In this document: piece after piece, positions 1 through 7,806 of the stretch
Numbering within the stretch: the stretch's first letter is position 1
Layout: the number at the start of each line of letters is the position of its first letter
Source of the DNA: Catenulispora yoronensis
GTDB lineage: Bacteria > Actinomycetota > Actinomycetes > Streptomycetales > Catenulisporaceae
Direction: 5' to 3'
Assembly (NCBI RefSeq): GCF_039531695.1
Contig: NZ_BAAAQN010000063.1
Span: forward strand, 7,947-71,946
Length of the DNA: 64,000 bases
Notes under the pieces: model-generated
The model's database searches: none
What the model was told of the DNA's origin: nothing
The model's input: the letters and a program-made list of their open reading frames with translations, nothing else
Translations under genes and position numbers: made by a program

Positions 1-3000
1 TCGGCGGTCTGCTGGGCGTAGGGATCGGACGGCGCGTACGGGTTGGGGTGCTGCCCGTAGGAATCCGTCTGGCCGTAGCTGTCGGTCTGCCCGTAGGGGT
101 CGGGCTGCGCGTAAGGATCGGGCTGCGCATAGGGATCCGGCTGCGCGTACCCGTCAGGCTGCGCATACTGATCCGGCTGCTCGTAGCCGTCCTGGTAGGA
201 CGTGTACTCCGCGGGCCGCTCGAACTCCCCGGTCCCCTGGCGCCCGTACTCGTCCTCGTAGGCCGAGTACTCCGTCGCGTACCCGTGGGCGGGGGCAGGG
301 GTCTGGTACTCCTCCTGCTCCTCCTCGTACTCGGCCTCGTACTCGGTCTCGTACTCGGTCTCGTAGGCCGGCTCCGTCGCCTGCGCGGGCACCGGGGCGG
401 CCGGCGGCACGTACTCGTCCGCGTCGGACCCGCCCTCCTCGGCCCGTCCGCCGGTCGGCAGCGCCATGATCAGCGCGAAGAGGAAGAACAGGCCCTCGGC
501 CGCGAGCCACGCGGTCCGCGAGACGTTCGAGTACGTGACGGTCAGCGTGCCCGAGCCGCCGGCCGGCACCTCGAAGCCCTGGGCCCAGCCGTCGACGGTG
601 GTCGGCTTGAGCACGGTCCCGCCGAGCTTCGCCGACCAGTTCGAGTCCGCGTCCTCGGCCAGCACCACGGTCCGGCCGTCGCCGCCGGTCACCAGGGTGC
701 CGGTCATCGACCGGTCGCTGGCGGCCGTCACCTGGAGCGCCTTCGGGTTCTCCGAACCCGGGCCGCGCAGCGACAGCCGCGCCGCCGGCGTGGCGATCTT
801 CCAGAGGTTGACGCCCTCGATCTGCGACTGCCGGTCCAGGCCCGGCGTCGAGTCCAGGATCCGCACGTAGTCCTGGGTCAGGGTCTTCATCCCGACCACG
901 TACCGGATGCCCATGTTCGCCAGGCCCTGGAGCTCGCCGCCGCCGGAGTCCGAGAGCAGCCCGCCGACCAGGTTGTCGATCCGGGCCGCGTCGGCCTTGG
1001 GGACCAGGTAGTCGGCGTCGCCGAGCGAGGCGCCCGCGTCGCGCACCACGCCGTAGCCGATCGCGGTCTGCGCGCCCGACCCCAGGATCAGCGCGCGCGG
1101 CTGGTCGGGGAGCTCGGACTGGACCGACACGACGGCCGGCCGGAAGTCCGCCGAGGCGCGCTGCACCGGGCCGCTCACCCCGTGCGTCACCCACCATCCG
1201 GCCCCGGCCAGCGGGGTCGCCACCGCCGCCAGCGCCACCACCAGGGCGGCCGGCTGGCGCCAGCTCAGGTGCGAGACCCGGAAGTACGCGCGCGCGCCCT
1301 CGGCGCCGATCACGGCGGCCACGATCAGGCCGAAGCCGACCGCCGCCGTCGGCACTCCGCTCCACGGCTGCTGCGGCAGGCCGCCGGCCAGGCCGGTCGG
1401 GTGCACCTGGAGCGCCAGCAGCCCGGCCGCGAACCCGGCCAGCGCCAGGGTCCAGCCGGCGAAGGTGAGCCGGCGGCGCGGGCCGGTGCGCAGCAGGCCC
1501 GCGAGCCCGGCCAGCAGCAGCCCGCCGGTGAACCACCAGGTGTAGGTCCCGGGGCCGCCGGGGTTGGCCAGCAGCAGATGCGTCGGGTCGGGCTGGCGGG
1601 CCGGCACCGGGGCCAGCCCCGGCTCCAGCAGGAACGCCGTCGGGTGCTGCACCAGCTTCAGCGACCACGGCATCAGCACCGCGATCGGCGTCACCAGCAG
1701 CACCGCGAGGCGGAACAGCACCGTGGCGAAGTCCGCCGTCGAGCGCCAGAACACGGTGGCGGTCGCGCCGATCGCCAGCAGGGCCGCGAGCAGCCACAGG
1801 ATCGGGGCGAAGGCCATGCCGACCGCGATGGCGAAGGCGGCCGGCCAGGCGGCGCGCACCGAGCCCTTGCGGCCCGGTCCGCCGATGGCGAGCAGCACGC
1901 CGGAGGCGACCAGCGGCAGCAGCACGATCCCGACCGCCGAGCCCAGCCGGCCGCCGGAGATCGCGCCGGTCGCCGCGGGCAGCACGGCGTAGCCGATCGA
2001 GCCCCAGACCCGCAGCGGGCCGGCGTCGACCGTGCGCTTGAGCACCGCGTAGGCGGTCAGGCCGGACAGCGGCACCGAGCCGAGCAGCAGCACGGTCACC
2101 GCCAGGCTGGCGTGGCCGAACAGCACGGTCGCGACCAGGGCGACGAAGGCCAGGTAGGGCGGCGCGGGCGCGGTGGACCCGGTCCCGACGCCGTGCCAGG
2201 CCGAGAAGAAGTCGTGCCACAGGTCGGAGGCGCCGTCGGGCGCGGGCAGCAGCGCCCCGCCCATCAGCCGGCCGCCGGTGAGGACCTCTCGGGCCGAGAC
2301 CATCATCAGCACCGTGAGCGCGATCCACACGAAGTTGCCGGGCATCCGGACCGCCCGGACCAGCCACGGCGTCCCGGAGTCGAAGGACTCGGCCTCCTCC
2401 GAGACCGGCCCGGACTCCACCGAGCCCCGGGCGTTCTCCTCCTCGCGCTGGTTCCGGGTGCGGAAGCCCTCGAACGCGGCCTCGAAGCTGTGGCGGAACA
2501 CCTGCATCCGGGACGGGAACAGGTCGGAGAGGTCCACGGGCTGCCGGGCGCGGGTGCGGGCCCGCGCGCGCCGGGCCCGGATGACGCGGTCCAGGCGGCC
2601 GGCGTAGGCCAGGGCGGCCAGCACCTCGTCGGCGGCCTTCAGCGGGGCCTTGTTCAGCACCAGGCCGATGGCCCGCAGCAGCGACCAGAAGAACAGCCGC
2701 AGGAAGGTCAGGACCGGGAACCGGCCCGGGTGGTTGACGGTCACCGCGTAGAGCGCGTGCTGCCGGTCCTCGAAGTGCGGCCGCGAGACGCCGGCGCTGA
2801 TCCGCCGCTCCCCGCGGGCGGCGGCCTCGGCGTGCCAGAGCACGGCCTTGGGCGCGAGCACCACGTCCCAGCCGGCGTTGTTCACCCGCCAGCAGAAGTC
2901 CAGGTCGTCGCGGAACATCGGGATGGCGCGGTCCAGACCGCGCAGGCGGTCCCAGACCTCGCGCCGGATCAGCATGCCGGCGCTGGACACCGAGAGCACC

Positions 3001-3683
3001 CGGGTCGGCTCGGCGTGCTGGCCCTGGTCGTGCTCGCCGGGCTCCAGGCCGGTCCAGCGGCGGCCGTCGCTGGTGACGGTGACGCCGACCTCCAGCAGCT
3101 GCTCCCGGTCGTACCAGCCGCGGATCTTGGGGCCGACGACGCCGGCGTTCGGGTGCGACTCGCCGATCTCCAGCAGCCGCAGCAGGGCGTCGGGCGCGGG
3201 CTCGGCGTCGTCGTGCAGCAGCCAGAGCCACTCCACCAGCGGGGCGTCGCCGCGGCCGGCGAGGTCGAAGTCGGCGACCGGGGCGGCCTTCAGGGCGTGG
3301 TTGACCGCGGTGCCGAACCCGGTGTTGCGCTTGGCCTGCAGCACCGCCTCCGGACCGAGGTTCTCGTCCAGGATGGCCAGCGAGTCGTCCTTGGAGCCGG
3401 TGTCCACGGCGAGGATCCGCTGCGGCGCCCGGAGCTGGCCGAGCAGGCCCTTGAGGGACTCCTCCAGCCAGCGCGCGCCGTCGTGCGCGACCACCACCGC
3501 GGTGACCACGTGCTGGGGGAAGGCGTTGACGGCCGCCTCGGCGGCGGCCCGGCGGCGGGCGTCGGCGTCGGCCACGGCGAACTGCCCGGTCCCGCCGGGC
3601 TGGGCGCCGTAGGCCCCTGGTGCGGACGACCCGGGGGCGGTCAAGCCGCTGGTCCGGTATCCGGAGTCTGGGTACTGGGACAT
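1..3683 (-). CDS. Giant membrane-bound family 2 glycosyltransferase (C-terminus beyond window)
   Basis: The frame is open from an ATG at 3683 through the left window edge, at least 1,227 codons. Residues 1-55 are low complexity. A GT2 (GT-A fold) domain follows from about residue 60, with a nucleotide-binding strand LAVDTGSKDDS (91-101) and a DDA-type metal motif in WLLHDDAEP. Past residue 440 come many hydrophobic membrane segments, then an extracytoplasmic-looking beta-rich part and a last membrane helix near residue 1,065. The tail is acidic and Tyr/Gln-rich and ends in DPYAQP-like repeats. It probably transfers sugar from a nucleotide donor to a lipid carrier or wall polymer. It lies downstream of whiB on the same strand, 319 bp away. 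The polymer made is unknown. Confidence 0.85.
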   Translation of the reverse strand, partial: MSQYPDSGYRTSGLTAPGSSAPGAYGAQPGGTGQFAVADADARRRAAAEAAVNAFPQHVVTAVVVAHDGARWLEESLKGLLGQLRAPQRILAVDTGSKDDSLAILDENLGPEAVLQAKRNTGFGTAVNHALKAAPVADFDLAGRGDAPLVEWLWLLHDDAEPAPDALLRLLEIGESHPNAGVVGPKIRGWYDREQLLEVGVTVTSDGRRWTGLEPGEHDQGQHAEPTRVLSVSSAGMLIRREVWDRLRGLDRAIPMFRDDLDFCWRVNNAGWDVVLAPKAVLWHAEAAARGERRISAGVSRPHFEDRQHALYAVTVNHPGRFPVLTFLRLFFWSLLRAIGLVLNKAPLKAADEVLAALAYAGRLDRVIRARRARARTRARQPVDLSDLFPSRMQVFRHSFEAAFEGFRTRNQREEENARGSVESGPVSEEAESFDSGTPWLVRAVRMPGNFVWIALTVLMMVSAREVLTGGRLMGGALLPAPDGASDLWHDFFSAWHGVGTGSTAPAPPYLAFVALVATVLFGHASLAVTVLLLGSVPLSGLTAYAVLKRTVDAGPLRVWGSIGYAVLPAATGAISGGRLGSAVGIVLLPLVASGVLLAIGGPGRKGSVRAAWPAAFAIAVGMAFAPILWLLAALLAIGATATVFWRSTADFATVLFRLAVLLVTPIAVLMPWSLKLVQHPTAFLLEPGLAPVPARQPDPTHLLLANPGGPGTYTWWFTGGLLLAGLAGLLRTGPRRRLTFAGWTLALAGFAAGLLALQVHPTGLAGGLPQQPWSGVPTAAVGFGLIVAAVIGAEGARAYFRVSHLSWRQPAALVVALAAVATPLAGAGWWVTHGVSGPVQRASADFRPAVVSVQSELPDQPRALILGSGAQTAIGYGVVRDAGASLGDADYLVPKADAARIDNLVGGLLSDSGGGELQGLANMGIRYVVGMKTLTQDYVRILDSTPGLDRQSQIEGVNLWKIATPAARLSLRGPGSENPKALQVTAASDRSMTGTLVTGGDGRTVVLAEDADSNWSAKLGGTVLKPTTVDGWAQGFEVPAGGSGTLTVTYSNVSRTAWLAAEGLFFLFALIMALPTGGRAEEGGSDADEYVPPAAPVPAQATEPAYETEYETEYEAEYEEEQEEYQTPAPAHGYATEYSAYEDEYGRQGTGEFERPAEYTSYQDGYEQPDQYAQPDGYAQPDPYAQPDPYAQPDPYGQTDSYGQTDSYGQHPNPYAPSDPYAQQTA

Positions 3684-4002
3684 GCTGCGCTGGCACGACT
3701 CCCGGTCTCGGCTGATCCCCGCATCCGGGGCGGACTGAGGGTCCACCATACGCGAGGCCGTGGAGACGTCGGCAGGCTATGCCGTTATGCCCGAATTGCG
3801 TTTGGCGCAAAGGGGAAACGCCGGGAAACGTGGGGAGGCGCCGGGGAGAAAAACGGGCGGCGGTGCCCGGTCTGCCGACGGCGCGCCCGGCCCGACGTCG
3901 GCGCCAGCGCCACCACTACCGCCACCACCGCCAGCGCCACCGCCGGAGCGGCTGCCCGACGCCGACGCCCGCGCCGGACCACGGCGCGTCGAGCCGCCCG
4001 CG
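3684..4002. promoter_or_regulatory. Intergenic region whiB / giant glycosyltransferase
   Basis: This 319-bp gap has no convincing gene. On the minus strand a -10-like TATGGT lies at 3750-3745, which would give a leader of roughly 60 nt for the glycosyltransferase. A small CCCCG/CGGGG inverted repeat sits around 3718-3731. The half next to whiB is Pro/Ala-type GC-rich sequence without a clear U-tailed terminator. The promoter is inferred only from the hexamer. Confidence 0.35.
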
Positions 4003-4314
4003 CTAGACCGCGGCGCGCTTGAGCCGCCGGCGCTCGCGCTCGGACAGGCCGCCCCAGATCCCGAACCGCTCGTCGTTGGCCAGCGCGTAGGTGAGGCACT
4101 CGGCCTTCACCTCGCAGTTGAGGCAGATCTTCTTCGCTTCCCGCGTCGACCCGCCCTTCTCCGGGAAGAAGGACTCGGGGTCGGTCTGCGCGCACAGCGC
4201 CCTCGACTGCCACCCCCGGTCCTCATCGACCCCGTTGTGGAGCGGGTAGATGCGGTACACCTCCGCGTGGCATGCCTCGTCCGCGCTCTGTGTGTACTCC
4301 GCGGCCTCGGCCAC
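4003..4314 (-). CDS. whiB: WhiB-family iron-sulfur transcription factor (WhiB/WhiB2 type)
   Basis: A 103-residue WhiB-like protein. The four cluster cysteines are Cys41, Cys64, Cys67 and Cys73 (C-x22-C-x2-C-x5-C), followed by the GIWGG turn (85-89) and a basic tail SERERRRLKR that contacts DNA. The block RALCAQTDPESFFPEKGG is typical of the developmental regulator WhiB of Streptomyces and WhiB2 of mycobacteria, which controls septation. The GTG start at 4314 is chosen because AGGAGG lies 6 nt upstream; the upstream ATG at 4380 would add 22 unrelated residues and has no such site. Its position beside fbiA/fbiB and the guanylyltransferase supports orthology with WhiB2. Confidence 0.95.
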   Translation of the reverse strand: MAEAAEYTQSADEACHAEVYRIYPLHNGVDEDRGWQSRALCAQTDPESFFPEKGGSTREAKKICLNCEVKAECLTYALANDERFGIWGGLSERERRRLKRAAV

Positions 4315-4531
4315 CGCACGCCTCCTGGCCCTACCTGGTCCGCCGAAGAGGAAGATCACTCCCCGTGCGGAGATCATCACGACACGTTTGAAATTACACG
4401 CGCGTCATTACCGGGCCGTCAAGCCGGGATCTGGTAGCGACCACGCGATTCACCTGTTGGAGCTAATACGCGACCCGGCATGCGGACCGCGCTTGACAGC
4501 GACCCCGGCCTCCGGGTGGGGTGGAGCCATC
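4315..4531. promoter_or_regulatory. Divergent upstream region of whiB and the fbiA side
   Basis: The gap separates whiB from the rightward genes. It is somewhat less GC-rich than its surroundings. A TTGACA hexamer lies at 4493-4498, pointing right, but no good -10 follows at 17 bp. It presumably carries the whiB promoter and a rightward promoter; neither is certain. Confidence 0.3.
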
Positions 4532-4672
4532 ATGAACGCGCACACCGTGACCGCCGAGAGCCGCCGGGGCCTGCTCCCCGCCGCGGCCGTGGTCACCGCT
4601 GCGCGTGCCGCGTCGGACTCCGTCCTGGAGTCGTGTCGTGGTCTGTGTTGTCGCTGTCGCTGTTCCAGCTGA
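4532..4672 (+). CDS. Possible Cys-rich leader peptide (46 aa) upstream of the fbiA region
   Basis: A short ATG-initiated frame of 46 codons ends in a cluster with five cysteines in eleven residues (CRGLCCRCRCS). All five Cys codons are TGT, while G/C-ending codons dominate nearby genes. Immediately downstream, TCCGGC/GCCGGA at 4696-4714 can form a 6-bp stem with a 7-nt loop. Poly-cysteine short ORFs are known in mycobacteria as cysteine-responsive attenuators, and this arrangement resembles them. No clear ribosome site is visible, so translation is unproven and the frame could be chance. Confidence 0.3.
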   Translation: MNAHTVTAESRRGLLPAAAVVTAARAASDSVLESCRGLCCRCRCSS

Positions 4673-4735
4673 CCGACCCCCGCAGACCCGACCCCTCCGG
4701 CCTCGCCTGCCGGAAGCAATAGCGGAGTACCCCCT

Positions 4736-4984
4736 ATGCCGATCCAGGCCTCGTCCACGCTGCCGGGCACGACCGCCCGCCGGCCCGCGCCGCTGCCCGA
4801 CACGCTGGCGCCCGACCTGGTCGCGCTGTTCCTCGGCGCGACGCCGCATCCGGACATCGTGATACCGGAACCCCGGGTCACGCTGGCGGATCTGGCGGCG
4901 GCGGCCCGCGCGCGGAGCACCGAGGCCGGGGCCGGGGCGGCGGTGCTGCGGTGGGACGCCGCCGGGCAGCGCTTCGCCTCCTGA
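4736..4984 (+). CDS. Small conserved-context protein of unknown function, upstream of fbiA
   Basis: An 82-residue frame with strong G/C third-position bias, so probably coding. It starts at ATG 4736 with a GGAG sequence about 8 nt upstream and ends 13 bp before fbiA, which suggests co-transcription. The N-terminus is rich in Pro, Ala and Thr. Residues 20-60 may form helices (LAPDLVALFLGA and TLADLAAAARARS), and the end reads VLRWDAAGQRF. No cysteine cluster, signal peptide or membrane segment is seen, and I do not recognise a family. A role in F420 metabolism would rest on position alone. Confidence 0.6.
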   Translation: MPIQASSTLPGTTARRPAPLPDTLAPDLVALFLGATPHPDIVIPEPRVTLADLAAAARARSTEAGAGAAVLRWDAAGQRFAS

Positions 4985-4997
4985 AATACTGGCCCGT

Positions 4998-5984
4998 ATG
5001 CGCATCACAGCCCTGGCCGGAGGAGTCGGCGGCGCCCGGTTCCTCCGCGGCCTCATCGCCGCCGCCCCGGCGGCCGAGATCACCGTCATCGGCAATGTCG
5101 GGGACGACATGACCATGCACGGCCTGCGGATCTGCCCCGACCTGGACACCGTCATGTACACGCTGGGCGGCGGGATCCACGAGGGCCAGGGCTGGGGCCG
5201 GGCCGGGGAGACCTTCGGCGTGGCCGACGAGCTCAAGGCCTACGGCGTGGGCCCGGACTGGTTCACGCTCGGCGACAAGGACATCGCCACGCACCTGGTG
5301 CGGACCCGGATGCTGGGCGCCGGGTACCCGCTCTCGGCGGTGACCGAGGCGCTGTGCACCCGCTGGGAGCTGCCGGTGCGGCTGCTGCCCGCCACCGACG
5401 AGCGGGTCGAGACGCACGTGGTGGTCGACGACGCGGACGCGCCGGGCGGGCGCCGCGCGGTGCACTTCCAGGAGTACTGGGTGAAGATGCACGCCCCGGA
5501 CGCGCACGCGATCGTGTCGGTCGGCGTGGAGGACGCCAAGCCGGCGCCGGGCGTGCTGGAGGCGATCGGCGAGGCGGACGTCATCGTGCTGCCGCCGTCC
5601 AACCCGGTGGTGTCGGTCGGCACCATCCTGGCGATCCCGGGCCTGCGGCAGGCGGTGGCCGACGCCGCGGCGCCGGTCGTGGGGCTGTCGCCGATCGTCG
5701 GCGGCGGGCCGGTGCGCGGCATGGCCGACAAGGTGCTGGCGGCGGTCGGTGTGGAAGTCTCGGCGGCCGCGGTCGCCCGGCACTACGGCGCCGATCTGCT
5801 GGACGGCTGGCTGGTCGACGCGGACGCCGACAGCGCGGCGGTCGCGCAGGTGGAGGCCGCCGGGATCGCCTGCCGCGCGGTCCCGCTGCTGATGTCCTCG
5901 CCGGAGGCGACGCGGGCGATGGCGCAGGCCGCGCTCGACCTGGCCGCCGAGCTCGCCGGGCCCGCCGCCGGGCCGGAGGCCTGA
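4998..5984 (+). CDS. fbiA: 2-phospho-L-lactate transferase (FbiA/CofD), coenzyme F420 synthesis
   Basis: A 328-residue protein starting MRITALAGGVGGARFLRGL, the Gly-rich nucleotide-binding N-terminus of CofD/FbiA. Typical family blocks are VGDDMTMHGLRICPDLDTVMYTLGG and GPDWFTLGDKD. CofD/FbiA transfers a phospholactyl-type moiety (phosphoenolpyruvyl in actinobacteria) from its GDP or GTP-derived donor to the deazaflavin Fo, giving (dehydro)F420-0. Length matches the family. It is followed 3 bp later by fbiB, so the two form a translationally close pair as in mycobacteria. The Fo synthase (fbiC) and the guanylyltransferase (fbiD) are not in this window. Confidence 0.95.
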   Translation: MRITALAGGVGGARFLRGLIAAAPAAEITVIGNVGDDMTMHGLRICPDLDTVMYTLGGGIHEGQGWGRAGETFGVADELKAYGVGPDWFTLGDKDIATHLVRTRMLGAGYPLSAVTEALCTRWELPVRLLPATDERVETHVVVDDADAPGGRRAVHFQEYWVKMHAPDAHAIVSVGVEDAKPAPGVLEAIGEADVIVLPPSNPVVSVGTILAIPGLRQAVADAAAPVVGLSPIVGGGPVRGMADKVLAAVGVEVSAAAVARHYGADLLDGWLVDADADSAAVAQVEAAGIACRAVPLLMSSPEATRAMAQAALDLAAELAGPAAGPEA

Positions 5985-5987
5985 GCC

Positions 5988-7181
5988 GTGGCCGGCGCCG
6001 GCTACACGGTGCACGCCGTCGCCGGGATCCCCGAGGTGGGGCCGGGCGACGACGTGGCGGCGCTGATCGACGCCGCGCTCACCGCCTCCGGGCTGGGACT
6101 GCGGGACGGCGACATCCTGTGCGTCACCTCCAAGATCCTGTCCAAGGCCGAGGGCCGGCTGGTCCGGGCCGACGACCGCGAGGCCGCGATCGACGCCGAG
6201 ATGGTGCGGCTGGTGGCGCGGCGCGGCCCGACCCGGATCGTGCAGACCCGGCACGGGTTCGTGATGGCGGCGGCCGGCGTGGACGCCTCGAACACCCCGG
6301 CCGGAACGGTGCTGCTGCTGCCCGAGGACCCGGACGGCTCGGCGCTGGACCTGGCCGACGCGCTGCGCGACCGGTACCGGGCGGCGATCGGGGTGATCGT
6401 CACCGACACCTTCGGGCGACCGTGGCGCGAGGGCCAGACCGACGTCGCGATCGGCTGCGCCTACGTCGACGCGCTGGTGGACCACCGCGGGTCGACCGAC
6501 GTCTTCGGCAACGAGCTGCTGGTGACGGCGGCCGCCGTGGTCGACGAGCTGGCGGCGGCGGGCGAGGTGGTGAAGGGCAAGGCCGACGGGGTGCCGGTGG
6601 CGCTGATCCGCGGGCTCGCCGAGCTGGTGCGGGCCGAGCCCGGGCCGGGCGTCCGGCCGCTGATCCGGGCCGCGGAGAACGACATGTTCTCGCTGGGGAC
6701 GTCCGAGGCCATGCGCCAGGCGGTGCTCCGGCGCCGGGAGACGGACTCGTTCACGGCCGACGAGGTCCCGGGGGACGCGGTGCGCCGCGCCGTCGCCGCC
6801 GCGGTGACCGCGGCCTCGCCCGACGGCTCGGAGCCGTGGCGGTTCGCGCTGATCGAGTCGGAGACGGCCCGCAAGTCGCTCGCCCACGCGCTGGCGGACC
6901 CGCTGCTGGAGCGCGCGCCGTACGCGGTGGTGCCGTGCCGGACCGCCGATTCGGAGTTCGCCGTCGCGGCCCTGGGGGCCGCCGTGGAGAACTTCCTGGT
7001 GACGCTGTCGGCGGAGAGCCTGGGCGGCGCCTGGGTCGCCGCGGACTCCGCCACCGTCAAGAACACCCTGGAGCTGCCGTCCGACTGGACGCCGCTGGGC
7101 GTGATCGTGGTGGGGAAGCCCGCGGAGGCACCCCCTCAGCAGCCTCCGCGGGATCCCGGTCCCTTCATCACCGTGCGCTAG
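5988..7181 (+). CDS. fbiB: F420:gamma-glutamyl ligase with C-terminal nitroreductase-like domain (FbiB)
   Basis: A 397-residue two-domain protein. Residues 1-230 are a CofE-type GTP-dependent ligase (DGDILCVTSKILSKAEGR, TDTFGRPWREGQTDVAIGCAYVDAL) that adds glutamates to F420-0. From about residue 235 a nitroreductase-fold domain follows, which in mycobacterial FbiB binds FMN and reduces dehydro-F420-0. The GTG start at 5988 follows GGAGG by 8 nt. It is about 50 residues shorter than the roughly 448-residue mycobacterial protein. The loss lies in the second domain, between the ARKSLAHALADP and AVAALGAAVENF blocks, where the usual helical insert is reduced. The gene overlaps the convergent SnoaL-like gene by 14 bp. 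Confidence 0.93.
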   Translation: MAGAGYTVHAVAGIPEVGPGDDVAALIDAALTASGLGLRDGDILCVTSKILSKAEGRLVRADDREAAIDAEMVRLVARRGPTRIVQTRHGFVMAAAGVDASNTPAGTVLLLPEDPDGSALDLADALRDRYRAAIGVIVTDTFGRPWREGQTDVAIGCAYVDALVDHRGSTDVFGNELLVTAAAVVDELAAAGEVVKGKADGVPVALIRGLAELVRAEPGPGVRPLIRAAENDMFSLGTSEAMRQAVLRRRETDSFTADEVPGDAVRRAVAAAVTAASPDGSEPWRFALIESETARKSLAHALADPLLERAPYAVVPCRTADSEFAVAALGAAVENFLVTLSAESLGGAWVAADSATVKNTLELPSDWTPLGVIVVGKPAEAPPQQPPRDPGPFITVR

Positions 7182-7680
7182 CGGCGGCCGGCACTGCCGC
7201 CGCGGCCGCGCCCGACGTCTCGCCCGACCCCTCGCCCGACCGCTCGCCCGACCCCTCGGCCGGCGCCTCCACCCGGAACTTCGGCTCGACGGTCAGCTCG
7301 CTGATCCGCCAGCCGGCCCCGGTGCGCACGACCTTGTTCCGGTACAGGCCGGTGAGCACCCGCTCCGGCCGGGGGTCGGCGGCGTGCCCGAAGGAGCCGG
7401 TCACGTAGGCGCGGATGGTCGCGCGGTCGCCGTCGACCTCCACCAGCACGCTGGTGAACTGGTGGGTCAGCCGGTCGTAGTCCTCGTGGTTGCGGCGGGC
7501 CTGGCCGACCAGGGCGTCGCGGCCGGTCTGGGTGCCGCCGGGCGTGGTGCCGACGACGTCCTCGGTGAACAGCTCGTGCAGCTCGTCGAAGCGGTGCTCG
7601 TCCAGGCAGCGCCCCAGCTTGGTGAAGAGGTCGGCGATCTCCGCGCGGTCGGCGAGGGTCTGGATGTCGTAGCCGGTCAT
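7168..7680 (-). CDS. SnoaL-like (NTF2-fold) domain protein, MarR-linked
   Basis: A 170-residue protein whose first about 130 residues are a SnoaL_4-type NTF2-like fold (LADRAEIADLFTKLGRCLDEHRFDELHELFTEDV, then a beta-rich half ending in GWRISELTVEPKF). Such domains serve as small cyclases, hydratases or binding proteins; the substrate is not evident. The C-terminal 35 residues are a Gly/Ser/Glu repeat (GSGE units) and an Ala tail, probably disordered. The ATG at 7680 follows GGGGAG by 6 nt. It is transcribed divergently from marR across a triple palindrome, so it is the likely target of that repressor. Confidence 0.8.
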   Translation of the reverse strand: MTGYDIQTLADRAEIADLFTKLGRCLDEHRFDELHELFTEDVVGTTPGGTQTGRDALVGQARRNHEDYDRLTHQFTSVLVEVDGDRATIRAYVTGSFGHAADPRPERVLTGLYRNKVVRTGAGWRISELTVEPKFRVEAPAEGSGERSGEGSGETSGAAAAAVPAAASAR

Positions 7681-7715
7681 GGTGCTCTCCCCTGTGCGTC
7701 CCGGGCCCGGAATTC

Positions 7716-7768
7716 CGTTGGCCCGACCAACGTTTTCGTTGGCGAGACCAATGTTGGTCTCACCAACG
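7716..7768. promoter_or_regulatory. Triple palindromic operator between the SnoaL-like gene and marR
   Basis: Three 17-bp palindromes of form YGTTGG-N5-CCAAYG occupy 7716-7732, 7737-7753 and 7752-7768. The second and third abut and together form a 30-bp inverted repeat in which 13 of 15 arm positions match. The sites lie 35 bp from the SnoaL-like start and 38 bp from the marR start, as expected for a MarR dimer controlling both directions. The regulator assignment is inference; the palindromes are directly visible. Confidence 0.8.
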
Positions 7769-7794
7769 ACTTCTGTCAACCCCCGGCCCGGAAG

Positions 7795-7800
7795 TAGGCT
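7795..7800 (+). promoter_or_regulatory. -10 hexamer of marR, leaderless spacing
   Basis: TAGGCT fits the actinobacterial TANNNT -10 and ends 6 nt before the marR ATG, so the transcript could begin at the start codon. No Shine-Dalgarno sequence is present, which fits leaderless translation. Confidence 0.45.
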
Positions 7801-7806
7801 GCGCCC

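Noticed and set aside
154..3810. Long minus-strand frame over the giant glycosyltransferase
   Set aside because: It is a different reading frame from the one with GT2 motifs. The product is Arg/Pro-rich and has no recognisable fold.
48..4022. Very long open frame on the plus strand opposite the giant glycosyltransferase
   Set aside because: Its translation is almost entirely Arg, Gly, Pro, Ala, Val and Leu without domains. It is a third-position shadow of the minus-strand gene, whose translation shows GT2 motifs and membrane helices.
4480..4722. 80-codon plus-strand frame overlapping the Cys-rich short ORF
   Set aside because: No ribosome site, mixed codon use and no recognisable product; the Cys-rich frame explains the TGT codons better, though it is itself uncertain.
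4315..4998. Riboswitch ahead of the F420 genes
   Set aside because: Apart from one 6-bp stem-loop, I could not find a conserved riboswitch core or a terminator with a U tract.
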